Position numbers and translations under genes: made by a program
Source of the DNA: Methanocorpusculum sp.
Lineage (GTDB): Archaea; Halobacteriota; Methanomicrobia; Methanomicrobiales; Methanocorpusculaceae
NCBI GenBank assembly: GCA_029987235.1
Contig: DALTWF010000017.1
Coordinates: forward strand, 1 to 34,294
Reading direction: 5' to 3'
DNA: 34,294 nt
The notes under the pieces: model-generated
What the model was told of the DNA's origin: nothing
Seen by the model: the letters and a program-made list of their open reading frames with translations, nothing else
Database searches by the model: none
Shown: positions 7,857 to 15,514 of the stretch, piece by piece
How the letters are laid out: the number at the start of each line of letters is the position of its first letter
How positions within the stretch are numbered: position 1 is the stretch's first letter

Positions 7857-8861
7857 TTGACAAACTATAACCCCGCGCACAACAAATATAGTATCATGCC
7901 GAATCTTACAGTTGCAGTATTAGCACCTAACGGATATGCCAAGGAGCTTGGCAAAAAAGGAACCAGTACCGATATTACCTTCTATAATCTGAAAAAAGGA
8001 CATACCACCGTAACACTTCTTGAGCCGACCCGCTACCCGGACCGGCTTGCACCGCTGTTCTATGTAGTTTCCATGGCGCATGAGGCAATTGTGGTTGTAT
8101 CTGAAATCAATCCGATGCTTGCCGAGTGGATTTTAATGCTCGACTGCGCAAAAGTTTCTGCCGGAACCATTATCTTAAAGAATTATATCCAGCCGGACCA
8201 GATTGCACCTCTGATCAGGGGAACAGTTCTTGAAAACTACAAAATAACCGAAGAGGATTTCATAACTCTTTCCGCAGAACTCCTTGACCGTGCAGCAAAA
8301 AGACCGGAGACCGAGCCCAAAGACGGCGCAACCGGCTCTGTTCCGATTGACCATCACTTCAATGTAAAAGGTGTGGGCACCGTCATATTAGGATGTGTTG
8401 CAGACGGCTGGATTAAAAAGCATGACAAGATGCGGGTTGAGCCGACCGATAAAGTTTGTCAGATTCGCTCGGTGCAGAAACATGATGATGACTTTGCCTT
8501 TGCAATCGAAGGCGACCGTGTCGGCTGCGCACTCAAAGATATTGAAGCTGAAGACCTTGACCGCGGTTATGTGTTAACAACGGACAAAGCTGTCGTTCAT
8601 GCAAATACCTTAACCGGAAAAGCGCACCTGGTTAAATACTGGCCGGCGGAACTCAAAGACCAGATGGTAATTTCACTTGGTCACTGGATGCAGTTTTTAT
8701 CTGCACGTGTGACTGCGGTTGACAACGGTGCAGACTGGCACAATCCGACCTTAACCATTGAAGTCGAGACGCCGCTTGTCTATAAACCGGGCGATTCTGC
8801 AGTCATTCACTATCTTGACGGCGGAAAACTGAGAATTGTAGGCACCTTTGAACTTGCGTAA
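7857..8861 (+). CDS. EF-Tu/SelB-like protein with a degenerate G domain
   Basis: The C-terminal two thirds looks like domains 2 and 3 of a translation GTPase: a beta-barrel segment FNVKGVGTVILGCVADGWIKKHDKM followed by a PVIDHH-like lead-in and IGDRVGCALKDI-type text, here EGDRVGCALKDIEAEDLDRGYVL. The N-terminal third keeps the outline of a G domain but not its motifs. There is no GxxxxGK[ST] P-loop, no DxPGH and no NKxD. It probably does not hydrolyse GTP. Similar EF-Tu domain 2 proteins are annotated in other methanogens without a known role. I use the TTG at 7857 because GGAGGTGG stands at 7848-7855; the ATG at 7896, with TATA-like ACTATAAC about 29 bases upstream, is a real alternative. 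Confidence 0.75.
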   Translation: MTNYNPAHNKYSIMPNLTVAVLAPNGYAKELGKKGTSTDITFYNLKKGHTTVTLLEPTRYPDRLAPLFYVVSMAHEAIVVVSEINPMLAEWILMLDCAKVSAGTIILKNYIQPDQIAPLIRGTVLENYKITEEDFITLSAELLDRAAKRPETEPKDGATGSVPIDHHFNVKGVGTVILGCVADGWIKKHDKMRVEPTDKVCQIRSVQKHDDDFAFAIEGDRVGCALKDIEAEDLDRGYVLTTDKAVVHANTLTGKAHLVKYWPAELKDQMVISLGHWMQFLSARVTAVDNGADWHNPTLTIEVETPLVYKPGDSAVIHYLDGGKLRIVGTFELA

Positions 8862-8866
8862 GGCGC

Positions 8867-9595
8867 ATGCAGTACGCAGTTTCAACCCACTGTCTTGCGG
8901 CACTTCCTCTGCATGAGGCGCTGGACAAACTTGTTTCGCATACAGAGTATGTGGAAGTAATGTCAAACGGGGCGCATTTTTTAGAAAGCGCTGCGCCGCT
9001 TGAGTCATATTCGTTCAAATGGTCGATTCATGCGCCGATGCAGGGGGTAAATCCCGCATCGGTTCTTGAACCGATTCGGAAAGCATCGGTAAAAGCGATT
9101 TGCGACACGTTTGCAATAGCGGCTGAAGTAAACGCTCCGGTTGTGTTTCATCCGGGAAATTATGCATGGGAACAGGAAAGAGGAGCAGCAGTGCAGGCGC
9201 TTTTACGTTCGCTTGATGAAATGCATGCATCAGCCGAAGAATACGGAACAGCATTTTTTGCGGAAAATCAGGGCAACTGGGGTAATTTCTTCCTGAAAGA
9301 CACAGATGACCTGAAGTTCTTCGGCGACACAGGATTCTGTCTTGATGTCGGGCATGCAAATGAGTGTAAAACGCTTGACAAATTCCTGAATGTGCCGTTT
9401 TCCCATATTCATCTGCATGACAATGCAGGAGAATCCGATACGCATTCCGCGGTCGGGAACGGAAACATTGATTTCATGCAGGTTCTTGCAAAAATCGCAG
9501 AAAACCATGTAAATCATCCGGTTATCGAATGTGCCGCGTTTGATGATGTGCTGAAAAGTCTTGACATCCTGCAGAAAATGGAGAAACACGTATGA
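8867..9595 (+). CDS. Sugar phosphate isomerase/epimerase-like TIM-barrel protein
   Basis: A 242-residue member of the xylose isomerase-like TIM-barrel superfamily (AP endonuclease 2 family). Probable metal ligands and active-site residues are visible: His55 in SIHAP, His95 in FHPG, Glu133 in FAEN, Asp160 and His163 in CLDVGH, His182/His184 in IHLHD, and Glu221 in VIEC. It may isomerise a sugar or cut a DNA or sugar-phosphate substrate. It starts five bases after the EF-Tu-like gene stops and overlaps the next gene by four bases. The substrate is unknown. Confidence 0.85.
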   Translation: MQYAVSTHCLAALPLHEALDKLVSHTEYVEVMSNGAHFLESAAPLESYSFKWSIHAPMQGVNPASVLEPIRKASVKAICDTFAIAAEVNAPVVFHPGNYAWEQERGAAVQALLRSLDEMHASAEEYGTAFFAENQGNWGNFFLKDTDDLKFFGDTGFCLDVGHANECKTLDKFLNVPFSHIHLHDNAGESDTHSAVGNGNIDFMQVLAKIAENHVNHPVIECAAFDDVLKSLDILQKMEKHV

Positions 9596-10341
9596 AAATA
9601 TCACGCTGGACGATAATTTTATCCATAAGTCTGATTGCAGCATCGGTTTTAATTTTTGCCATAAAACTTTTGGTAATCGGCGACAATCCCGAATCAAACA
9701 CACTTGCATACATATTTAATGCGCTCGGATTTCTGCCGTTAAATGTATTGTTTGTCACACTGTTGTTAAGCAGCATGCTTACTATGCGTGCGAGGCGCGA
9801 ACGGGAGGAAAAGACAAAGATGGTTTACACCCTGTTCTTTACGGAAATCGGCTCAGAACTGCTGCGCATGTTTGTTTCATGCGACAGCAATGCAGCAGAA
9901 ATCCGGAGTAAGATGACGGGAATAAAATCCTGGAAACATGCCGAGTTCCACACTGCTATGGAGTGTATAGGACATTGCTGCAGAAAAACAAGTCCGGCTG
10001 CCTCTGATTTCAACAATATACGCGTACTTCTGCAAGGCAAACACGAGTTCCTGCTCAGACTTATTGAAAACCCTGTTCTTCTTGAGCAGGAACTGGTTTC
10101 GCGTCTTCTGCAGGATTTGTTCCATCTGGAATCAGAGCTTGTCTCCCGCGGGGAAATTACTGATTCTGTTGCGTCAGATATTGCACATCTCGCAGGTGAT
10201 GTAAACCGTATCTATCCGAATCTTGCAAAGCTCTGGCTTACTCATATGGAATATCTTTCAAAGCATTATCCGTATCTATTTTCCTATTCCCTGCGCACGA
10301 GTCCGTTTATTGTTGAAGACGATGTTGTGATTAAGGAATAA
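9592..10341 (+). CDS. Two-TM membrane protein of unknown function
   Basis: I do not recognise the family. The 249-residue protein has two hydrophobic helices, about residues 7-29 and 46-65. A short basic stretch (RARRERE) then points the remaining 180 residues into the cytoplasm. That domain is mainly helical and includes Cys and His residues (CDSN, MECIGHCC). The gene overlaps the isomerase-like gene through ATGA, so the two are co-translated. The pairing suggests that the soluble enzyme may work near the membrane, but this is inference. Confidence 0.75.
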   Translation: MKISRWTIILSISLIAASVLIFAIKLLVIGDNPESNTLAYIFNALGFLPLNVLFVTLLLSSMLTMRARREREEKTKMVYTLFFTEIGSELLRMFVSCDSNAAEIRSKMTGIKSWKHAEFHTAMECIGHCCRKTSPAASDFNNIRVLLQGKHEFLLRLIENPVLLEQELVSRLLQDLFHLESELVSRGEITDSVASDIAHLAGDVNRIYPNLAKLWLTHMEYLSKHYPYLFSYSLRTSPFIVEDDVVIKE

Positions 10342-10379
10342 GAATACTTTTTTTACCAATTACACGCATAAAAGTAAGT

Positions 10380-10946
10380 ATGACAGATGTAATCTTACTT
10401 TCCGGAAGTCCGCGTGCAAACGGCAATACGGAACTTGCTCTTACTGTATGTAAAGAAGCAATTGAAGCAGCAGGTCTTACAGCAAAAATAATTTCTCTTC
10501 GCGGAAAAGAAATCAAAGGCTGTATTGCCTGCGGCAAATGTGCCGGTACCGGCTGCTGCTCCTTAAAAGACGACCTGAACACATTTCTGCCGGAAATCCG
10601 CGAGGCAAAAGGATTCATTGTCGGTGCACCGGTGTATTTCGGCACCGCACGCGGCGATGTGATGAACTTTATGCAGAGAATGTGCATGGTTGCCCGCGCA
10701 AACGGCAACTGGCTTAGCGGCAAAGTCGGCGGACCTGTTGTTGTTGCCCGTCGGGGAGGGCTTACATCCACACTTCAGGAAATGCTGATGGCATTTTTCA
10801 TCTCCGGCATGACGGTGTGCGGTTCAACCTACTGGAACATTGTATTCGGTCAGAAACCCGGTGAGGCGGCAGGTGACGCCGAAGGAATTGACACGCTTAA
10901 GACCTTTGGCAAAAATGTTGCAGAACTGATAAAAAAGATTGAATAA
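10380..10946 (+). CDS. Iron-sulfur flavoprotein (NADPH-dependent FMN reductase family)
   Basis: Flavodoxin-like redox protein of 188 residues. The FMN phosphate loop GSPRANGN is at residues 9-16. A compact cysteine motif, Cys48-x2-Cys51-x2-Cys54-x4-Cys59, follows, as in the methanogen Isf family that binds a [4Fe-4S] cluster beside FMN. GAPVYFGTARGDVMNFMQR contributes to flavin binding. Isf proteins take electrons from ferredoxin and have been linked to oxygen or peroxide detoxification. It stands alone, with its own promoter region (about 38 bp gap before it). Confidence 0.88.
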   Translation: MTDVILLSGSPRANGNTELALTVCKEAIEAAGLTAKIISLRGKEIKGCIACGKCAGTGCCSLKDDLNTFLPEIREAKGFIVGAPVYFGTARGDVMNFMQRMCMVARANGNWLSGKVGGPVVVARRGGLTSTLQEMLMAFFISGMTVCGSTYWNIVFGQKPGEAAGDAEGIDTLKTFGKNVAELIKKIE

Positions 10947-10947
10947 A

Positions 10948-10964
10948 TTATTTTTTTATTTTTC
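10948..10964 (+). terminator. T-rich terminator of the flavoprotein gene
   Basis: A T-run broken by A follows the TAA at 10944-10946 and crosses the end of the convergent gene at 10956. It serves the plus strand; the minus strand there is A-rich. Confidence 0.5.
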
Positions 10965-11525
10965 CCAGAAGTGTTTCTTCTGAGATGATTCCTGCAGATA
11001 GGTTTCAAGGTCAGCAATCTGGTCCCAGAGTGTGTGCACCTGGTCTTTTAATGCCCCCACATCGCCTGCAAGGTCTGCTATTGCCTGCAGAATCTTTTCC
11101 GTATCAGACGAAGCATTCTCGCGGATTGCAGTAAGTTTGTATTCCATGCCGGAAACCTTTGCCTCCGCACTCCGGACGGCAAGAATGAGCTCCTCTTCGG
11201 TCTCACTGCGCGGAATCGGCTTTGGTACGGCTGCTGCTTTTTTCTCTTCTTCAAGCATGCCCATCTTTTTCATGTCTTCAAGTGCACGCTCTTCCAGTGA
11301 TTTGCCGCCCCGGATTGCCGGAACAATTACCTCATGGGGCAGACCCTGAGCACGCAGGTCGGCGATTTTTCTGAACCGGTCGACTGCATTATCATCATAA
11401 ATTTTAATCCGCCCGATCATTTTTCCCGGCAGAATTTCATCATATTCCTGTGCAATCTGCCGGCAGTCGGCTTCTGAAATGCCGAGAATTGCGGCAATCT
11501 CTGCAGTTTTTTTCGTATCTCCCAT
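10956..11525 (-). CDS. MerR-like HTH protein with coiled-coil tail
   Basis: The first 75 residues resemble a MerR-type winged helix that reads DNA: TAEIAAILGISEADCRQIAQEY, then a wing and a helix ending in RFRKIADLRAQGLPHEVI. After a charged, Pro-containing linker, residues about 107-180 form heptad-rich coiled coil with no effector domain. The layout is closer to DNA-anchoring proteins of the RacA type than to ligand-sensing MerR regulators, but either is possible. A TATA box about 20 bases upstream makes the message leaderless. It is a single-gene unit. Confidence 0.75.
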   Translation of the reverse strand: MGDTKKTAEIAAILGISEADCRQIAQEYDEILPGKMIGRIKIYDDNAVDRFRKIADLRAQGLPHEVIVPAIRGGKSLEERALEDMKKMGMLEEEKKAAAVPKPIPRSETEEELILAVRSAEAKVSGMEYKLTAIRENASSDTEKILQAIADLAGDVGALKDQVHTLWDQIADLETYLQESSQKKHFWEK

Positions 11526-11541
11526 ATAGAGAATAACTTTG

Positions 11542-11549
11542 ATTTAAAA
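11542..11549 (-). promoter_or_regulatory. TATA box of the HTH/coiled-coil gene
   Basis: TTTTAAAT on the minus strand ends 16 bases before the ATG at 11525, so transcription should start at or next to the ATG. Confidence 0.55.
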
Positions 11550-11550
11550 G

Positions 11551-11562
11551 ATAAAAAAAGTT
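11551..11562 (-). terminator. T-run after the HdeD-like gene
   Basis: Seven T on the minus strand, about 20 bases after the stop at 11579, directly before the next promoter. Confidence 0.4.
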
Positions 11563-11578
11563 TGGTTTGGGATTGTTC

Positions 11579-12151
11579 TTAATCCGACTTCTTTCCGGCA
11601 ATCTTTAATGCAATTGCGCTGATGATACCAACGATACCAAAGACAAGTGCGAAGATACCAATGACCCAGATGAGGGTGAAGAAGGATGCAACCGGGGTTA
11701 CAATGAAGATAACACCGAGGATAATTGCAAGAACACCGGTAATTGCTGCAAGAACACGAAGTCCGCCGGTAAGTCCCTCGCCGCCGCCGATTGCAATAGC
11801 AAGATCGGAAACACCGCTGATGAACAGACCGACTGCAATAAGGATGGTTAATGCAATGATGCTGTTAAGCGGGACAAAGAACGACATGATACCAAGGATA
11901 ATGATAATGATACCAAGGATAATCAGAAGTACCTTAACCCAGGTTTTTGCTGCAGCTCCGGTAAAGGAGACACCATTTGTTATGACAACAATACCAATGA
12001 AGATTAACAGACAGTTAAAGAGGATGCCTGCTACTACACCTGAAATCAGCGGGAATGCAAGAAGTAAGATACCAAGGATGGTTAACAGAATACCTCTTGT
12101 AAGGGATGCTGTAAAGGTGAGGTTTTGAAACTGTGTCTTTATATCAGACAT
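11579..12151 (-). CDS. HdeD/DUF308 family membrane protein
   Basis: A 190-residue protein made almost entirely of hydrophobic helices, about six TM segments in three pairs, with the repeated Gly-Ile-x-Leu-Ile-x-Leu-Gly pattern of the HdeD (DUF308) family. In E. coli HdeD is tied to acid resistance; its archaeal role is unknown. The short cytoplasmic N-terminus is polar and the C-terminus ends in Gly-Lys-Lys-Ser-Asp. A TATA element sits about 25 bases before the ATG, so the gene is probably expressed alone. Confidence 0.88.
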   Translation of the reverse strand: MSDIKTQFQNLTFTASLTRGILLTILGILLLAFPLISGVVAGILFNCLLIFIGIVVITNGVSFTGAAAKTWVKVLLIILGIIIIILGIMSFFVPLNSIIALTILIAVGLFISGVSDLAIAIGGGEGLTGGLRVLAAITGVLAIILGVIFIVTPVASFFTLIWVIGIFALVFGIVGIISAIALKIAGKKSD

Positions 12152-12174
12152 GATTATAATATTGTCTCTTCATA

Positions 12175-12183
12175 GATATAAAG
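12175..12183 (-). promoter_or_regulatory. TATA box of the HdeD-like gene
   Basis: CTTTATATC on the minus strand, 23 bases before the ATG at 12151. The leader would be only a few bases. Confidence 0.5.
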
Positions 12184-12199
12184 AGTTATTCCATGGACT

Positions 12200-12210
12200 G
12201 GAAAAAAAGG
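12200..12210 (-). terminator. T-run after the DUF362 gene
   Basis: Seven T on the minus strand immediately after the stop at 12212, just upstream of the HdeD-like promoter. Confidence 0.4.
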
Positions 12211-12211
12211 G

Positions 12212-13315
12212 TTATATTTCTATTAATCTGTACTCACTCTTTCCAAGCCCGAGCTCTTCAGCACAGGTGAACTGAAGTTCCGGATTTGTTCCGGGCCAGA
12301 CACGGGTGAATTTTTCCTCCCCGCATTCATGATGGTCAGGAAGCAGGCTTCCATGTACGCCGCATGAATTAGTAACAAGGTCAAAGCATGCCTTGTCAAG
12401 TGCAACAGGGTCAATAGACGCAAGAATACCGATATCGGGAACAATGGGAACATCTGCCCACATTGAACAGTCGCAGTGCGGGGTGATATTGGTCAGGAAG
12501 TTGATGTAAAGCGCCTTGCCTGTTTTGTTTGCAACAGCGCCTGCCGCATAATCAATCATACGTTCAACAAAAGTTACTCCGTCATCCTGCCAGTCTAAAT
12601 CAATTGCACGCTCCGCACAGGTGTTCATACACATCAGACATCCTATGCACAGGTCATAATTGAATTCAATGGATTTACCGCCCATCTGAATAGCAAACTC
12701 CGGACAGGAATTCATACAGGCACCGCAGGCAACGCACTTGTCTTCTTTCACATACGGGCGGATTGTGTGCTGCTCGCGTTTTCCGGGTACTGCTGCACAT
12801 CCCATGCCGAGATTCTTTAAAGCACCGCCGAATCCGGCTACCTCGTGTCCTTTGAAGTGGGAAACGACAACAAGAGCATCTGCTGCGACAATATCGGATG
12901 CGATTTTTACCGTGTCAAAGTGTTTGCCGTAGACCTGAACTTCCTTGTAGTTCTGTCCCTTAAGCCCGTCTGCGATAAGGACGGGGCAGTTTACTGCAGG
13001 CCAGGTAAAGCCGTGGCGTGCTGCGGTTTCTGCATGGTCAACTGCATTTCTGCGCCCGCCGATGTATAGGGTATTGGTATCGGTAAGGAAAGGTTTTGCA
13101 CCGAGTTTTTTAATTTCGTCAATGACAGGCGATACAGAAAGCGCAGGCACAAATGCATCATTTCCGCGTTCGCCGAAGTGGACTTTAACTGCTGTTAGTT
13201 CGTCTTTTTCCACATGGTTTTCAAGTCCTGCAGCCTTTAATAGAGCGCGGATTTTATGTTCGGTATTGCGTTTGACTGATATACCGCCTGCTCTGGCAAG
13301 GTAAACATTTTCCAT
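12212..13315 (-). CDS. DUF362 protein with two [4Fe-4S] motifs
   Basis: A 367-residue cytoplasmic protein. Residues about 35-180 form the DUF362 region (VKVHFGERGNDAF, VVVSHFKGHEVAGFGGALKNLGMGC). An inserted ferredoxin domain carries Cys194, 197, 200 and 204, and Cys223, 226, 229 and 233, each set ending before a Pro or Ala as in 2[4Fe-4S] proteins. A second DUF362 portion follows (DCSMWADVPIVPDIGILASIDPVALDKAC). The family is common in methanogens and clostridia; the reaction is unknown, though electron transfer is likely. It is transcribed alone, with CCAATAC at the probable start. Confidence 0.88.
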   Translation of the reverse strand: MENVYLARAGGISVKRNTEHKIRALLKAAGLENHVEKDELTAVKVHFGERGNDAFVPALSVSPVIDEIKKLGAKPFLTDTNTLYIGGRRNAVDHAETAARHGFTWPAVNCPVLIADGLKGQNYKEVQVYGKHFDTVKIASDIVAADALVVVSHFKGHEVAGFGGALKNLGMGCAAVPGKREQHTIRPYVKEDKCVACGACMNSCPEFAIQMGGKSIEFNYDLCIGCLMCMNTCAERAIDLDWQDDGVTFVERMIDYAAGAVANKTGKALYINFLTNITPHCDCSMWADVPIVPDIGILASIDPVALDKACFDLVTNSCGVHGSLLPDHHECGEEKFTRVWPGTNPELQFTCAEELGLGKSEYRLIEI

Positions 13316-13366
13316 GATTAAGTATTGGTTGCAGGAGGTAATAAGAAAGAGGGTCGGGGAAAAAAG

Positions 13367-13948
13367 TTATAATGTTCCTTTGGTGCTTGGAACATCTTTG
13401 CGGGTTTTGTCCACTTTAAGTGCAAGACCGAGTGCGATACCGAACGCCTTGAATATTGCCTCACATTTGTGGTGATCGTTTACGCCGGAAAAAATGATAT
13501 GTGCCGTAATTCCAGCGTGCTGGCAGAGCGAATAGAAGAAATGCTCAAACAGGTCGTTTGGTATGCCTCCGGTTACAAGTCCGGTAAAAGCCCCGTCCAT
13601 AACAAGGTATCCGCGTCCTCCGGCATCAATTGCCACAGTTGCACGTGATTCATCCATCGGCACAATGAAATTGGAAAACCGTGCCATTCCTTTGGCATCT
13701 CCTATTACTTCCTTAATGCAGTCGCCAAGGACGATACCGATATCTTCCATTGTGTGGTGAACATCGACTTCCAGGTCTCCCTTTGCCTCGACAGTCAGGG
13801 AAAATCCGCCGTGTTTTGCAAAGGAGTTGAGCATGTGGTCCAGGAAGGGAATGCCTGAACTGATTTTTACTTCCCCGCGTTTGTCAGGGTTGAAACTGAG
13901 TTTTATTTCCGTCTCGTTTGTTTTTCGTGAAATTTCTGCTTTTCTCAT
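13367..13948 (-). CDS. hisB: Imidazoleglycerol-phosphate dehydratase
   Basis: Dehydrates imidazole glycerol phosphate in histidine synthesis; manganese-dependent. The 193-residue monofunctional form lacks the HisB phosphatase domain. The two repeats of the fold carry the metal-binding His clusters: FLDHMLNSFAKHG and DVHHTMED in the first, NDHHKCEAIFKAFG in the second. The ATG overlaps the hisA stop by four bases. It is the last gene of the operon; six T follow the stop. Confidence 0.96.
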   Translation of the reverse strand: MRKAEISRKTNETEIKLSFNPDKRGEVKISSGIPFLDHMLNSFAKHGGFSLTVEAKGDLEVDVHHTMEDIGIVLGDCIKEVIGDAKGMARFSNFIVPMDESRATVAIDAGGRGYLVMDGAFTGLVTGGIPNDLFEHFFYSLCQHAGITAHIIFSGVNDHHKCEAIFKAFGIALGLALKVDKTRKDVPSTKGTL

Positions 13949-14655
13949 ACTGCTTCCTCCAGTGCGTCTTTTAAGGATATTCTGCCGGAATAAAGAGCCG
14001 AACCTAAAACAGCGCCCGAGACTCCTGCATTTTTCAGGACTGAAACATCAGCCCGCGTAGTAATTCCGCCGGAAATTACTACTGGGATGTTAACCGCATC
14101 CAAAAGGCGGCGAATCGGTGCTTCTGCAATACCCTTCTGGCGCCCCTCGACATCTACATTTGTGTAAAGAAGGGAGCCGGCGCCGAGTTCTTCAAAGCGC
14201 TTTGCCCATTCGACAAAGTCTCCGGCGGTCTTCTGCCAGCCGGAAATTGCTATCTGTCCGCCTTTTGCATCAACACCTGCCATAATCCGCTCTGAGCCGA
14301 ACTCGTCAGAGAGAATCCGGATAGACTTTGGTTCTGCTACGGCAAACGTGCTTAGGATAATCCGCTGTACTCCGCAGTTAAGCCATCCGCGGGCATCTTC
14401 CAGACTTCTGATGCCCCCTCCGAGTTCGATGAAAACATCGGTCGTTTCTACGATTTCGCGGATTGCACGGGCGTTTTCCGAGGAGGAGGAAAATGCACCG
14501 TCGAGATTTACAATATGCAGATTTGCGGCGCCTTCTCCAATCCAGCGCCGTGCATTTTCAAGGGGCGTACCATACTTTGTTGCGGTCGAACGTTCGCCGC
14601 CGACCAACTGAACGCAGGTACCCCCTAAAATATCCACGGCGGGAAATATATCCAT
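13945..14655 (-). CDS. hisA: ProFAR isomerase
   Basis: Isomerises the ribosyl group of ProFAR in histidine synthesis; a (beta/alpha)8 barrel. At 236 residues it shows catalytic Asp8 in FPAVDILGG and Asp129 in MAGVDAKGG, and phosphate-binding Gly-rich loops in ELGGGIRS and VISGGITT. It is HisA rather than HisF because of the N-terminal PAVDI and its length. The start codon directly abuts the hisG stop (TAG then ATG), and the end overlaps hisB. Confidence 0.95.
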   Translation of the reverse strand: MDIFPAVDILGGTCVQLVGGERSTATKYGTPLENARRWIGEGAANLHIVNLDGAFSSSSENARAIREIVETTDVFIELGGGIRSLEDARGWLNCGVQRIILSTFAVAEPKSIRILSDEFGSERIMAGVDAKGGQIAISGWQKTAGDFVEWAKRFEELGAGSLLYTNVDVEGRQKGIAEAPIRRLLDAVNIPVVISGGITTRADVSVLKNAGVSGAVLGSALYSGRISLKDALEEAV

Positions 14656-15513
14656 CTATCTCACCATACGGGTAATGTCAAGCACCAGTATATCACGGGC
14701 GCCCGCCTGCTTCAACTGGTTAATGAGCTTGTAGACACGGTCAGACGGAACTACTGCGTGCAGTGCGACCGAGTTGCTTTTTGCAATGTCCATGATGGTC
14801 GGACCGCCCAGACCCGGAATCAGTGCCTCAATATCGGACAGTTTTTCCCGGTCGACATTCAGCATCAGATAGCACTGGTTTTCTGCGGCCTGCACACTTT
14901 CAAAGGCAAGAAGAATTTCATCAATTTTTGCCTTCTTATCCGTTTTCAGCGCATCTTTATTGGCAATGACATGGGTTGTGCTCGGCAGAATCTCGGCAAT
15001 GATTTTCAGTTTGTTCATTGCAAGAGTGGTGCCTGAAGAAGTCAGGTCCGCAATTGCGTCAGCGACGTTTAACTGCGGTGCTGCCTCGCAGGCACCCGAA
15101 ACCTCAATCACTGTTACCGGCACACCTTGTTTTTTGAAGAAATCCTCGCATATATTGGGGAATTCGGTTGCAATACGCATTCCTTTCATCTGCGAAACAG
15201 AAGTGATGCCTGAAGATTCCGGAACCGCAACAACAAGCGTTGCTTTACCGAATCCGAGGTCTTTTAACGGCACAATATCGGAACGCCGTTCTGCAACCAT
15301 GTCAAGACCTGTGATACCAATGTCGGCAACTCCTTTGGCAACATACTCAGGGATATCAATCGGTCTTACGAATAAGACATCGATTTCCGCATCGACAGTA
15401 TGCGCAATCAGCTGACGGTCGGATTTTTTAATATGTATGCCGGCCTTGTTCATTAATTCGTTGATTGGCTCTGCGATGCGTCCTTTGTTTGGTATTGCCA
15501 GGCGTATAGTCAT
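14656..15513 (-). CDS. hisG: ATP phosphoribosyltransferase (long form)
   Basis: First step of histidine synthesis, joining ATP and PRPP; the usual point of histidine feedback. The 285-residue length marks the long, HisZ-independent type with a C-terminal regulatory domain (about residues 210-285, ending in AGARDILVLDITRMVR). The catalytic part opens with RLAIPNKGRI, and GVADIGITGLD and the PRPP-type loop ADLTSSGTTLAMN follow. Only one base separates it from the SAM synthetase stop, so it is expressed with that gene. Confidence 0.95.
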   Translation of the reverse strand: MTIRLAIPNKGRIAEPINELMNKAGIHIKKSDRQLIAHTVDAEIDVLFVRPIDIPEYVAKGVADIGITGLDMVAERRSDIVPLKDLGFGKATLVVAVPESSGITSVSQMKGMRIATEFPNICEDFFKKQGVPVTVIEVSGACEAAPQLNVADAIADLTSSGTTLAMNKLKIIAEILPSTTHVIANKDALKTDKKAKIDEILLAFESVQAAENQCYLMLNVDREKLSDIEALIPGLGGPTIMDIAKSNSVALHAVVPSDRVYKLINQLKQAGARDILVLDITRMVR

Positions 15514-15514
15514 T

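Noticed and set aside
11622..12128. Plus-strand frame of 168 codons
   Set aside because: It is the antisense of the HdeD-like membrane gene; its low-complexity Ile/Pro/Thr content mirrors the hydrophobic codons.
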